From a bacterium (GTDB taxonomy: Bacteria; Pseudomonadota; Gammaproteobacteria; Pseudomonadales; Moraxellaceae): a stretch of DNA of 64,000 nt. The stretch's first letter is position 1; the number at the start of each line of letters is the position of its first letter. The notes under the pieces are model-generated. The model saw only the letters and a program-made list of their open reading frames with translations, was not told where the DNA came from and did no database searches. The DNA lies in NCBI GenBank assembly GCA_029945725.1, contig JAQSDB010000003.1:499842-563841 (forward strand), in the 5' to 3' direction. Below, in pieces: positions 9,001 to 17,385 of the stretch. The position numbers and the translations under genes are program-made.

Positions 9001-12000
9001 CACCATCACGGTGACGGCTGATGGCACCAGTGATGCCTATGCCTACGGCATCAACACCAGCAGCCTCGGCACCAATGCCAGCATCACCAACAGCGGGCAC
9101 ATCAATGCCACCGCGCACAGCACGTCCGACAGTTATGCCTACGCCTACGGCATCAGTACGGGCAGCCTGGCTGACGGCGCTGCCATCATCAACAGCGGCA
9201 CCATCACTGCCACTGCTACCCAGGACCGCTACTACACCGCCTATGCCTACGGCATCAGCACCGGTGACCTGAACGGTACGGCATCCGCCATCACCAACAG
9301 CGGCACCATCACTGCCAAGGCAACGCAGAACTCCGATCAAACTGCATCGGCTTATGGCATCAGTGCCGGCACCCTGAATGGCACGGGCTCAGCCATCACC
9401 AACAGCGGCACCATTACGGCTGAAGCCACCCAGAGCAAAACTTCGGAAGCGCATGCCTATGGCATTTACTCCTACAGCCTGAATGGCAATAACAGTGCAA
9501 TCACCAACACCAACACCGGCACCATCACTGCCACGGCGAAGACGAAGTCTGACAGTGCCACGGCCTATGGCATCTATGTCGACGGCAGCCTGAACGGTAC
9601 GGGCGCCAGCATCACCAATAACGGCACCATCAATGTCTCGGCAGCCTCGGATTACTCCGATGCCTATGCCTACGGCATTCGTACCGGTGACCTGAACGGC
9701 GATGGCGCCAGCATCACCAACACCGGCCGCATCACTGCCACCGGCACCATCAACGACAGCGGTTATGCCAGTGTCTACGGCATCTATACCGGCAACATGG
9801 GCGCCAACACGCATATCACCAACAGCGGCACCATCGCTGCCTCGGTGAAGGCCGGTGCGGCAGCCACCTCCGCCTACGGCACCGCCTACGGCATTTATGT
9901 AGATGGCAGCATGGGGCTGGGTTCTTCCATCACCAATAGCGGCAGCATTACTGTCGCCGCCCAGGCAGTGGGTACATCCCAGCCGTATGCCTATGGCATT
10001 TATGTCAATGGCAATCTGGGTAGTAATCCCACCCTCGTCAGCAGCGGCACCATCACGACCATCACCAACAGTGGTGTGATCACGGCCACCGCTTCCGGCG
10101 AAACCTCTGCCTATGCCTACGGCATTTATGTAGATGGCAACACGGATGCTGATTCCAGCATCACCAACAGCGGCACCATCACCGCCAAGGCCGATGCGTC
10201 GAAGTATGGTTATGCGTCAGCAGAAGGCATTGAAATCACCGGTACACTCGCCGGCAGCCTGACCAACACCGGTACCATCACGGCCGTTGCCAAGACCGCC
10301 GACCTGCTCTCGAGTGCACAGGCCTACGGCATTTATGCCAACGGAATCTCCGGGGCACTCACCAACAACGGCACCATCGCAGCAGCAGCCTCGGCGGCCA
10401 ATGCGGGCTCTGCTTCTGCCTACGGCATCTACACCAACAGCCTGACCGGTACCATCAGCAACACCGGCAACATTGTTGGTACGGCATCGCAGGCTAACTA
10501 CGGCTATTCGATCTATGCGGATAGTGGAAGTGGCAGTGTCGATAACAGCAACAGCGGCAAAATGATCGGCAACCTCTATCTGGGTGGCACGATCAGCATG
10601 ACCAACGCCGGTCTTGTTTCGCTCCCGACGAGTTCCTCGGCCTATATCGGCGGCCCTTATACGCAGGCTGGTACCGGGGTTCTGCAGCTCGGCATAAAGA
10701 GCAAGGATGCCGGCGATTACGCCCAGCTGACGGTGAATGGCGCCATCACTCTTTCTGATGTCACCAAGCTTGCGGTCAAGGTGGATGCTGCCAACACTCT
10801 GGCAGGCACCGATGTCATCACCAACGTACTGAAGTCCAATACCTCGCTGACACCGGATGTGGCCTATACCGTCACTGACAACAGCCTGGCGCTGAACTTC
10901 ACCGCGGTCGACAATGGCCTCAACGGTGTTGACCTGACGGCAGTTTCTTCCGGCATTACTACCCTTGCCAGCACAGCTACTGCTGGTGGAGCAGATGCCG
11001 GTACGGCTGCAGCTCTGGATGCCTTGCTTGCTGCTAACCCCGATAATGCACAGTTGCAGGCCTTCTTTGGTCTGGGCTCTGCTGCTGGTGCCGTGAATGC
11101 CGTGAACCGGACGGGTCCGTTGATGCGTGCTGCCATGCAGCGTGTTTCTCTGAACAGCATGCACGGTACCAACCACATCATCGGCTCGCGTCAGGATTCA
11201 CAGCGCGGACAGTCTTCGGGTGACTACTTCCTGAATGATCAGGAAGTGTGGCTCAAGCCCTTTGGTTCGAAGGCACAGCAGGACGATCACGATGGTGTTA
11301 ATGGCTACGACGCCAACACCTATGGCCTGGCTGCGGGTGTTGATGGCGAGCTCTCTGGCGACAACCGCATTGGTGCTGCATTCACTTATGCGCACACCAA
11401 GGTTGATGGCAACGGCGCCATGACGCATAGCGCCACCGTCAATGCCTATCAGGGCACCTTCTACGGTACCCATAACGTCGATGCACATACTTTTGTTGAC
11501 TATCAGGCCGATGTTGGCATGAACACCAACAAGGGTGAGCGCATGGTTCCGGGCGCCGTGGCATCGTCGAGCTACGACAGCGTTACGGCACACGTTGGTG
11601 TCAGCGCAGGGCGTCTGTATGAGCTCAGCAAGTCGACAGTGTTCACGCCTTCCGCCCATATCGACTACGCCAATATCCATGACAACAGCTACATGGAAAC
11701 CGGTGCAGGCATACTCAACCTTGATGTTGGCAGCCGTAATACCGATGAGCTGATCCTCGCCGTTGATGGCAAGATGAGCTACGAGATCACGGACAGCTCC
11801 AAGCTGATCGCCAATCTGGGTCTTGGCTATGATGTCCTGTCGAACAAGGATGCGATGACTGCATCGTTCGCCGGTACGCCGAGCACGGCATTCAGCGCCG
11901 CCGGCCTTGATCCTTCAGCCGTCAGTGTGCGTGGCGGTCTGGGTTATGTGATGACCAGCAGCAAGGCCATGCAGGTATCTGCTCGTTATGATGTAGATGC

Positions 12001-12055
12001 CCGCAACAGCTTCACCAACCAGACGGTATCCCTGAAGTTCACGATGCCGTTCTGA
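6035..12055 (+). CDS. Giant repeat autotransporter (type Va) with beta-helix passenger
   Basis: 2006 residues from ATG 6035; the RBS AAAGGAG supports this start over an upstream in-frame TTG. An N-terminal signal peptide ends at about PMVMA. The passenger (about residues 100-1500) is built of about 37 units of 30-50 residues with the pattern AYGI-x-TG-x-L followed by ITNSGTI and a TA-rich segment. This is a typical right-handed parallel beta-helix ladder. A linker (about 1500-1720) precedes a C-terminal autotransporter beta-barrel (about 1729-2006) that ends in Phe, as outer-membrane barrels do. The passenger is Ala/Thr/Ser/Gly/Asn rich and should be surface exposed, perhaps as adhesin or aggregation factor. 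No protease or lipase motif was seen. The only cysteines I find are C488-C489 and C722/C725. The operon is monocistronic, with its own terminator. Confidence 0.93.
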   Translation: MKPSSPANWKRTALNTAVSIAIASFTPMVMAASQTISTATTTGIVLTATDSATVTGTGSVNATTAAPVYVNGSATGVTINNSGTIESPNYSAIVVDGAAAHTTITNQAGGVISATGSDAAVYFGGNLDGGVTNSGSISSTGNGYAAGIYADGDVTGKISNTATGSISASASSAGASAYGIYTGSLSSAGASISNAGTISASAEATWSATAYGISTGALSGADTAITNSGTITASAYNYNDERAYAYGIDTGDLSGAKAAINNTGTINATVGAESSTAYAYGITTGNLSGAGAAITNSGTINATATASNDRVYARGISAGDLGDNTHITNSGTINAAAEGYRSAGAYGIAAGSLGAGASIANSGNINATVTNDLHYNDGRAYGISAGSLGDAASIINTGSITASLLDAHTNASGYAYGIYTGELAGAKASVTNGTTGKITVTAESQYHLAIATGIQTGYLSGDGATLSNLGDITVSAATGVGSGSGSSCCSSNFALAYGMAANGLGANTHVLNSGSINVTAAAPHTYSSASGISLGSLGTGATVTNSSTGKIAAAATGYAGATAHGIRAGYLGEGAVISNSGTIDASATSVHGNADAYGISTYGAGSGSPLVAPVTIGNATITNNGSISVTAVSQNSGRANAYGITSSGTLGAGATVTNSSTGKIAATATGYNGASAQGIHSGYLGDGAVVSNSGTIDASATALHGNAYAYGISTDGAGSGSCGSCASVLFTPVTAGNTTMANSGSISVTAEALASGAANAYGISSGYVGDDSKISNTGSIAVTAFGDHGDAAYAYAYGITSGDLGANAAITNSKTGNISATAKGYYTATAYGIDTGSLKGGASVTNNGTISVSAISQSDEANAYGISVSGSASSSPVPLAAPVLSNITITNTGTITAAARANNSNAYAYGISSGDLAGTVSNSGSITATADGSDYASAYGLDLGNLGASSTVTNSGTITVNANAHNGSAYAYGISTGYLGDGTKLTNSGTITVTADGTSDAYAYGINTSSLGTNASITNSGHINATAHSTSDSYAYAYGISTGSLADGAAIINSGTITATATQDRYYTAYAYGISTGDLNGTASAITNSGTITAKATQNSDQTASAYGISAGTLNGTGSAITNSGTITAEATQSKTSEAHAYGIYSYSLNGNNSAITNTNTGTITATAKTKSDSATAYGIYVDGSLNGTGASITNNGTINVSAASDYSDAYAYGIRTGDLNGDGASITNTGRITATGTINDSGYASVYGIYTGNMGANTHITNSGTIAASVKAGAAATSAYGTAYGIYVDGSMGLGSSITNSGSITVAAQAVGTSQPYAYGIYVNGNLGSNPTLVSSGTITTITNSGVITATASGETSAYAYGIYVDGNTDADSSITNSGTITAKADASKYGYASAEGIEITGTLAGSLTNTGTITAVAKTADLLSSAQAYGIYANGISGALTNNGTIAAAASAANAGSASAYGIYTNSLTGTISNTGNIVGTASQANYGYSIYADSGSGSVDNSNSGKMIGNLYLGGTISMTNAGLVSLPTSSSAYIGGPYTQAGTGVLQLGIKSKDAGDYAQLTVNGAITLSDVTKLAVKVDAANTLAGTDVITNVLKSNTSLTPDVAYTVTDNSLALNFTAVDNGLNGVDLTAVSSGITTLASTATAGGADAGTAAALDALLAANPDNAQLQAFFGLGSAAGAVNAVNRTGPLMRAAMQRVSLNSMHGTNHIIGSRQDSQRGQSSGDYFLNDQEVWLKPFGSKAQQDDHDGVNGYDANTYGLAAGVDGELSGDNRIGAAFTYAHTKVDGNGAMTHSATVNAYQGTFYGTHNVDAHTFVDYQADVGMNTNKGERMVPGAVASSSYDSVTAHVGVSAGRLYELSKSTVFTPSAHIDYANIHDNSYMETGAGILNLDVGSRNTDELILAVDGKMSYEITDSSKLIANLGLGYDVLSNKDAMTASFAGTPSTAFSAAGLDPSAVSVRGGLGYVMTSSKAMQVSARYDVDARNSFTNQTVSLKFTMPF
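6480..10530 (+). repeat. In-gene tandem repeat array encoding about 37 AYGI...ITNSGTI units
   Basis: Imperfect coding repeats of roughly 90-150 bp carry recurring DNA words such as GCCTATGGCAT and ACCAACAGCGGCACCATC. A higher-order copy is visible: three units at about 7640-7860 are repeated at about 7979-8200 with an offset of exactly 339 bp (113 codons), both encoding TVTNSSTGKIAA and TIDASAT segments. Confidence 0.88.
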
Positions 12056-12082
12056 TTGTCAAAGCGTTAACAGGCCGTACCA

Positions 12083-12116
12083 AAGCCCCCCGTGCGCAAG
12101 CCGGGGGGCTTTTCTT
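12083..12116 (+). terminator. Rho-independent terminator of autotransporter
   Basis: Stem AAGCCCCCC/GGGGGGCTT (9 bp, arms 12083-12091 and 12103-12111) followed by a T-rich run, 28 nt after the autotransporter stop. Confidence 0.9.
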
Positions 12117-12207
12117 TGTCCAAAAAATGCCGCACAGCGGTGCTGGATTGCTGCCTGATAAGGATCAACCCCCAGGTGATTTTTATGGCCAGAATCCTTG
12201 CCGGCAT

Positions 12208-12244
12208 TTGACAGGCGCCGCCCAAGAGTTGAGAATGATTCTCA
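12208..12244 (+). promoter_or_regulatory. feo promoter with Fur box
   Basis: TTGACA at 12208-12213 is followed after 17 nt by GAGAAT (12231-12236), a plausible -35/-10 pair. Overlapping the -10 is a perfect 7-1-7 inverted repeat TGAGAAT-G-ATTCTCA (12230-12244). It has the 7-1-7 layout of a Fur operator and matches the consensus at most positions. Fe2+-Fur binding would occlude RNA polymerase, so the operon should be derepressed under iron limitation. Confidence 0.85.
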
Positions 12245-12253
12245 TCTCATTTT

Positions 12254-12514
12254 ATGACCAGTATGATTGTCGTGAAACTTTCCGAATTGAAGCGCTTCGC
12301 CACCGGCATTGTGCGTGTTGTCGAGTCGGTGGGCGATGATGACCCGATAGCGCGCCGCCTCTCTGAACTGGGTTTTGTGCCGGGCGAAAGCGTACGCCTG
12401 ATTGCTGCCGGACCTTTCGGCGCTGATCCCTTGCTGGTTCAGGTCGGTTTTACCCGTTTTGCCCTGCGCCGCAGCGAAGCGGCCCGGGTGACCGTGCAGG
12501 AAGTGGTTGTATGA
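12254..12514 (+). CDS. feoA: Ferrous iron transport protein A
   Basis: An 86-residue SH3-like FeoA protein: the LSEL, ARRLSELGF-x-PG and LRRSEA motifs are typical. FeoA is a small cytoplasmic partner thought to modulate the FeoB GTPase/Fe2+ channel. The start is ATG 12254, just after the Fur box; the ATG at 12263 is an alternative, and neither has a strong Shine-Dalgarno. The stop overlaps the feoB start in an ATGA junction, which indicates translational coupling. Confidence 0.93.
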   Translation: MTSMIVVKLSELKRFATGIVRVVESVGDDDPIARRLSELGFVPGESVRLIAAGPFGADPLLVQVGFTRFALRRSEAARVTVQEVVV

Positions 12515-14346
12515 GCGCTCTCGCCATCACAAGCATTGCCCTGGTGGGGAATCCCAATTGCGGCAAGACGTCACTGTTCAACCAGCTCACCGGTGCACGC
12601 CAGAAGGTAGCGAATTACGCGGGTGTTACGGTGGAGCGCAAGGAGGGGCGTCTGATCTTGCCATCCGGCCGCCATATACAGGTGCTGGATCTGCCAGGTG
12701 CCTACAGCCTGCAGGCGACCAGCCCGGACGAGGCCATTACCCGGGCCGTGTGTCTGGGCGAGTTTCCCGGCGAAGTCTTGCCTGATGTGCTGGTTTGCGT
12801 GGCCGATGCCACCAACCTGCGTTTGCATCTGCGCTTTGTGCTGGAAATCCGTCGTCTCGGCCGGCCCATGCTGCTGGTGCTGAACATGATGGATGATGCA
12901 CGCCGCCGCGGCATCACCATCAATGTCGAAAAGCTCGCGCAGCGCCTCGGCATTCCGGTGGTGGAAACAGTCGCGGTGCGGCGCAGTGGTGTGACCGCCT
13001 TGCTGGCGCGTCTTGATGCGACCATACCGGCCAATCCTGTGTTGGCAGAAGAGATCGGCGATCTGCACGCCGAAGTGCGTTCCCTGCTTGCAGACACGGT
13101 GGTCATGCCGCGCAGCACGGATGCACGCGATGACGCGCTGGATCGTGTGCTGCTGCACCCGGTCTTCGGCCTCGCCATTCTGGCGGTGCTCATGTTCATG
13201 GTTTTCCAGGCGGTGTTTTCCTGGGCGAAGCCGTTTATGGCGGGAATTGAGGCCGGGGTTGCCTTGCTGGGCAGTCTGGCCACAAACGCCTTGCCTGCCG
13301 GCATCCTGAAAAGCCTGCTGGTCAACGGGATTTTTGCCGGTCTGGGTGGCGTGCTGGTGTTCCTGCCGCAGATCCTGATCCTGTTTTTCTTCATTCTCAT
13401 GCTGGAAGAGTCAGGCTACCTGCCGCGTGCGGCCTTTCTCCTTGATCGCCTGATGTTCAAGGCAGGCCTGACCGGGCGTGCTTTTATTCCCTTGCTCTCG
13501 AGTTTCGCCTGCGCCATTCCCGGCATCATGGCCACGCGCAGCATCAATGATCCGCGCGATCGCCTGACCACCATCATGGTGGCGCCGTTGATGACCTGCT
13601 CGGCGCGTTTGCCGGTGTATACCCTGCTGATTGCGGCGTTCATTCCGGCGCGCACGGTGTGGGGGATTTTCAACCTGCAGGGTGTGCTGCTGTTCTCCCT
13701 GTATGCGGCCGGCATCGCCAGTGCGCTGCTGGTCGCCATGGTGATGAAGCGTTTCCGCGCGGACAAAAGCGAACATGCCCTGTTGCTGGAGCTGCCCAGT
13801 TACCGTCTGCCGGACTGGCGCAGTGTGGGTCTGGGTCTTTATGAACGGGCGGCGGTTTTTCTCAAGCGGGTGGGCGGCATCATCCTCGCCCTCACCGTGA
13901 TCCTGTGGTTTCTTGCCAGTTTCCCGGCGGCTCCCGAGGGCGCGCTGGCGCCGATTACCTACAGTTATGCCGGCCGCCTCGGGCACTTGATGACCTTTGT
14001 TTTTGCCCCGATCGGCTTTACCTGGGAAATCTGCATTGCCCTGATTCCCGGCATGGCCGCGCGCGAGGTCGTGGTTGCAGCGCTCGGCACCGTCTACGCC
14101 CTTTCCGGCAACAAGGACATGGTGGCCAACCAGCTTGGCAGCCTGATTGCCGCACAGTGGTCCCTGTCGACGGCGCTTTCGCTGCTGGTCTGGTTCATTT
14201 TTGCGCCGCAGTGTCTGGCGACACTGGCGACCGTGCGCCGCGAAACCGGATCCCTGAAGCTGGTAGGCATCATGATGGCCTATCTCTTTGGTCTGGCGTA
14301 TCTCGCCTCGTTCATTACCTACCGGCTTGCCGAGGCCTTTTTGTGA
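12511..14346 (+). CDS. feoB: Ferrous iron transporter FeoB
   Basis: 611 residues, shorter than the roughly 770 of the E. coli protein, with shorter loops. The N-terminal G-protein domain shows G1 GNPNCGKTS, G3 DLPGAYSL and G4 NMMD. A GDI-like spacer precedes a polytopic membrane domain with the two Gate motifs (LEESGYLPRAAFLLD and the later AAREVVVAALG region) and a conserved CAIPGIMATR segment. It moves Fe2+ across the inner membrane. The start overlaps feoA by 4 nt, and the stop overlaps the next gene's GTG. Confidence 0.96.
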   Translation: MSALAITSIALVGNPNCGKTSLFNQLTGARQKVANYAGVTVERKEGRLILPSGRHIQVLDLPGAYSLQATSPDEAITRAVCLGEFPGEVLPDVLVCVADATNLRLHLRFVLEIRRLGRPMLLVLNMMDDARRRGITINVEKLAQRLGIPVVETVAVRRSGVTALLARLDATIPANPVLAEEIGDLHAEVRSLLADTVVMPRSTDARDDALDRVLLHPVFGLAILAVLMFMVFQAVFSWAKPFMAGIEAGVALLGSLATNALPAGILKSLLVNGIFAGLGGVLVFLPQILILFFFILMLEESGYLPRAAFLLDRLMFKAGLTGRAFIPLLSSFACAIPGIMATRSINDPRDRLTTIMVAPLMTCSARLPVYTLLIAAFIPARTVWGIFNLQGVLLFSLYAAGIASALLVAMVMKRFRADKSEHALLLELPSYRLPDWRSVGLGLYERAAVFLKRVGGIILALTVILWFLASFPAAPEGALAPITYSYAGRLGHLMTFVFAPIGFTWEICIALIPGMAAREVVVAALGTVYALSGNKDMVANQLGSLIAAQWSLSTALSLLVWFIFAPQCLATLATVRRETGSLKLVGIMMAYLFGLAYLASFITYRLAEAFL

Positions 14347-14642
14347 ACGCCACCCTGCAGCTGGTGATCGTGGCCGGGGCCCTGCTCTGGAGTCTTGGCT
14401 TCATGCTGCGCCGGCAGTTCCCTGTGACCATGCGCGGCCTGCAGCAGCGTCTCTCGGCAGCCTGCCGGCAGCGAGGCTGGCATGGGCTTGGTGAGTGGCT
14501 GAGTCCTGCTGACAAAGTGGCGCCGGGCTGTGACAACGGCTGCAGCAACTGCAGCCCGGCCTGCGCTGCCGACAAGGCAGCGGTCCCTGCTGAACGGCCC
14601 GTGCAGTGGCGGCAACCGCCCTCGTCAGGTGCCTGCCACTGA
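14343..14642 (+). CDS. Small Cys-rich membrane protein coupled to FeoB
   Basis: 99 residues starting at GTG 14343, which overlaps the feoB stop (GTGA). The N terminus is one transmembrane helix (LVIVAGALLWSLGFML). The C-terminal tail carries GCDNGCSNCSPAC, a four-Cys cluster (CxxxCxxCxxxC) able to bind iron or an Fe-S centre, plus a further Cys at the end. Position and coupling imply a third Feo component, functionally analogous to FeoC or FeoB-associated Cys-rich proteins. It may belong to the DUF6587-type family, which I cannot confirm. Confidence 0.75.
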   Translation: MNATLQLVIVAGALLWSLGFMLRRQFPVTMRGLQQRLSAACRQRGWHGLGEWLSPADKVAPGCDNGCSNCSPACAADKAAVPAERPVQWRQPPSSGACH

Positions 14643-14766
14643 CTATCGCCGCTGGCGGATATTTTTACCGGGCTGGCCGTGGCGCCACAAAAAGCGCCTT
14701 GTCCTCAGCCTCTCTTGCCAGTAAAAAACCGATACTCCCCTGATTCCTTAACACAAGGACGTTGTC

Positions 14767-17280
14767 ATGAAGCGCGCGCTGAAGATTGCCGGCATGGTTG
14801 CCGGCTCCGTGATTGGTCTGGTCGTGTTGCTGGTGGCGGTATTGCTGCTGGTCATGGATCCCAATGACTACAAGCCGGAAATCGCCGCCCTCGTCAAAAA
14901 GAAAACCGACATGGACCTGCTGATTACGGATCGTCTGGAGTGGACGTTGTGGCCGAATATCGGCGTGGCGCTGGGCAAGACCAGCCTGACGGACACGGAC
15001 GCAAAGGAAACTCTGGTGGCGGTCGACAAGGCGTCGGTGAGCGTGCAGCTGCTGCCCTTGCTGTCGAAAAAAATCCAGATTGATGCCGTCAGTCTGGATG
15101 GCGCCAAAGTGCGTTTCATCGTGCATGCCGATGGCAGCACGAGCTGGGATCGGATGCTGGCAAAGCTCGCCAGTACGCCCGATGAAGAGTCGGCGCACGT
15201 TGCCTTCAATATCAAAAAACTGGAGGTGAAAAATACGTCGGCGCTGATCAAGGATGAAAAATCAGGCAGTCAGCGCAGTGTTGATGCAGTAGCGGTAAAG
15301 GCCAGTGATATCGGCATGGGCAAGGCCTTTCCCCTTCATCTCGGCTTTACGTTCCGGCAGGACGGCGCCGACGGCAAGAGCCTGACGGCGAAAACCGAGC
15401 TGGATACGACCCTGAAGCTGGATCAGGAAAACGAGGTGTATGACCTGACGGGGCTGGTGCTGAAAACGGCTCTTGGCGGCAGCATGATGCCCGATGCGCC
15501 GACCGGCGTGGTGAAAGCCAGTATTCATGCCGACATGAAAGCACAGCAGATAAAGGTAACGGCACTGGATGTGGCAGCGGTTTATCCTGTGCACGGCCTG
15601 AGCACGTCCGCCACGGTACAGCTCAATGCCGATATTCTTGCGGATCTTGGCAAAACGCGGTTAAGCGTGAATGCCCTCGCGTTGAAGGCGAGCTGGCCCG
15701 ACGCGACGCGCCCGCAGCCGCTTTCTGCTGCGCTGGCAGCAACGCTTTCCACCAACTGGAGCGATGGCGAGCTGGATGCCCCGCAAATCGTCCTGAATGC
15801 TGTTGTGCCGGACAAGGCCTATCCCAGGCCTTTGCAGCTTGCCTATAACGGCCCTGCGAAGGGCAACTGGAAGCAGGGACGTTTTTCCATTCCACAATTT
15901 GTGCTTGATGCTGCTGGTGTACGTACGCGCGGGCTTGTCGATGTGTTATTGCCGGCCATGGCGTCCACCGAGGCGGATACACCGATCAAGAAAGGCATGG
16001 TGATCAGTGGCAGTCTGGCAACGGCGGCATTTAATCCGCGCAACGTGATGGCCGCGCTGGGCATCGCTGCCCCGAGTACAGCGGATACCTCGGTATTGAA
16101 GCGTGCGAGTTTTGCCGCCGCCATTCAGGGCGATGAACAAAAAGTCCTGCTGAAAAATATCCGCCTGACGCTGGATGATTCCACGCTGACCGGTGAAGCC
16201 GGCATCAGCGATCTGGCCAGCCTGCGCCAGTATGCGCGCCTGGCGCTGGACCGTCTGGATGCCGACCGTTATCTGCCGCCGTCCACCACGCCGGCAAAAA
16301 CCGCTGCAGCAGCGCCGGCCTCAAGCGGTGTGCTGCCGGTGGCCTTGCTGAAAACCCAGAATCTGGATGTGGTGCTGACGGCAGGTTCCCTGAAGATCAT
16401 GACCTACCCGGTTTCCTCTTTCCGTCTTGCTGCCACCGCCGGCAAGGGTGTGGTTAATGTCAGTGAGCTCAAGGGCAGTATTTTCAGCGGCGGTTTCAGC
16501 GTGCCAGCGAACATCAATGTGCAGGGTGCACAGCCTGTCCTGCGATTGCAGCCACGGCTGGAGCACATGGAAATCGGCCCGCTGGCGAGAAAAATCCTGA
16601 AAAAGGATTTGCTGGAAGGCAAGGCCAGCTATACCGGTGATCTCGCCATGCACGGCAATACCATGGATGCCTGGATGCAGTCGGTGACAGGCAGCAGTGA
16701 CCTCAAGCTTGAAAACGGGCTGCTGCATGGCGTCAATGCCATGAAGGAACTGACGAACTCGCTCGGCAAATACCAGGGCCTGCTGGTGCTTACCGGGAAA
16801 GATGCGGAGATGCTGGCCAGCAAGCAAAATGACACTGAAATCGCCAGCTTCTCGGCAGAGAACACCCTCAGCAATGGCGTGCTCAACAGCAAAACAGTCA
16901 ATGCAGATCTGAAAAAAGCCAGGGTGGCTGGCAGCGGTACTTTCAATCTGGTGACGCAGGCTCTCGATTATAAATTTTCCCTGAATCTGGACAAATCCGT
17001 CAGTGGCGAAAAGGCCGCTGCCTATGCATTGCCGGTACAGTGCAAAGGCAGTCTGGCGGGTAATCTGGCCGCGCTGTGCAGGCTGGATTCCAGGGCCATC
17101 ACTGACATGGCGCTCAAGGCGGCTGCAGCCAAAGGACTGGAAAAGCTCGGCATCAAGGGTCTGGATGGAAAGGCGCCGGAGGCTGCCGTGAAAGAAAAAG
17201 TGGATGAAGAAAAGCAGAAGGCCAAAGAAAAATTAAATGAAAAGCTCAATGAAGGCCTGAACCGTTTATTCAAACGCTGA
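14767..17280 (+). CDS. asmA: AsmA family protein
   Basis: 837 residues. An N-terminal transmembrane anchor (about 8-30) is followed by the family signature DPNDYKPEI and a long periplasmic beta-rich body. A C-terminal AsmA domain (about 560-770) precedes a charged Lys/Glu-rich helical tail. AsmA-like proteins are bridge-like or envelope-assembly factors at the inner membrane that influence phospholipid and outer-membrane protein homeostasis. The RBS AAGGAC lies just upstream of ATG 14767. It is monocistronic, with a hairpin terminator after the stop. Confidence 0.88.
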   Translation: MKRALKIAGMVAGSVIGLVVLLVAVLLLVMDPNDYKPEIAALVKKKTDMDLLITDRLEWTLWPNIGVALGKTSLTDTDAKETLVAVDKASVSVQLLPLLSKKIQIDAVSLDGAKVRFIVHADGSTSWDRMLAKLASTPDEESAHVAFNIKKLEVKNTSALIKDEKSGSQRSVDAVAVKASDIGMGKAFPLHLGFTFRQDGADGKSLTAKTELDTTLKLDQENEVYDLTGLVLKTALGGSMMPDAPTGVVKASIHADMKAQQIKVTALDVAAVYPVHGLSTSATVQLNADILADLGKTRLSVNALALKASWPDATRPQPLSAALAATLSTNWSDGELDAPQIVLNAVVPDKAYPRPLQLAYNGPAKGNWKQGRFSIPQFVLDAAGVRTRGLVDVLLPAMASTEADTPIKKGMVISGSLATAAFNPRNVMAALGIAAPSTADTSVLKRASFAAAIQGDEQKVLLKNIRLTLDDSTLTGEAGISDLASLRQYARLALDRLDADRYLPPSTTPAKTAAAAPASSGVLPVALLKTQNLDVVLTAGSLKIMTYPVSSFRLAATAGKGVVNVSELKGSIFSGGFSVPANINVQGAQPVLRLQPRLEHMEIGPLARKILKKDLLEGKASYTGDLAMHGNTMDAWMQSVTGSSDLKLENGLLHGVNAMKELTNSLGKYQGLLVLTGKDAEMLASKQNDTEIASFSAENTLSNGVLNSKTVNADLKKARVAGSGTFNLVTQALDYKFSLNLDKSVSGEKAAAYALPVQCKGSLAGNLAALCRLDSRAITDMALKAAAAKGLEKLGIKGLDGKAPEAAVKEKVDEEKQKAKEKLNEKLNEGLNRLFKR

Positions 17281-17287
17281 TCTTTCA

Positions 17288-17330
17288 CTGGCTGCGGCAT
17301 CGCAAGCAATGCCGCAGCCAGCAATATTTT
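17288..17330 (+). terminator. Terminator after asmA
   Basis: Perfect 13-bp stem CTGGCTGCGGCAT / ATGCCGCAGCCAG (17288-17300, 17309-17321) followed by AATATTTTTG, 7 nt past the asmA stop. Confidence 0.8.
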
Positions 17331-17385
17331 TGCCACGAACCATCATCGACAAGTAATGCATGCCGCCGTGGCTGCCCCGGAAATC

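Noticed and set aside
6605-9814. Long open frames on both strands inside the autotransporter (for example minus 8057-9340, plus 7440-8339)
   Set aside because: They arise from the periodic GC-rich codons of the repeat gene; they have no start signal or family resemblance.
6480-10530. CRISPR-like periodicity
   Set aside because: The repeats are in frame, imperfect, of variable length and have no unique spacers; they encode a beta-helix.
12127-12339. 70-codon frame between the autotransporter terminator and feoA
   Set aside because: It spans the Fur box and promoter and overlaps feoA in another frame.
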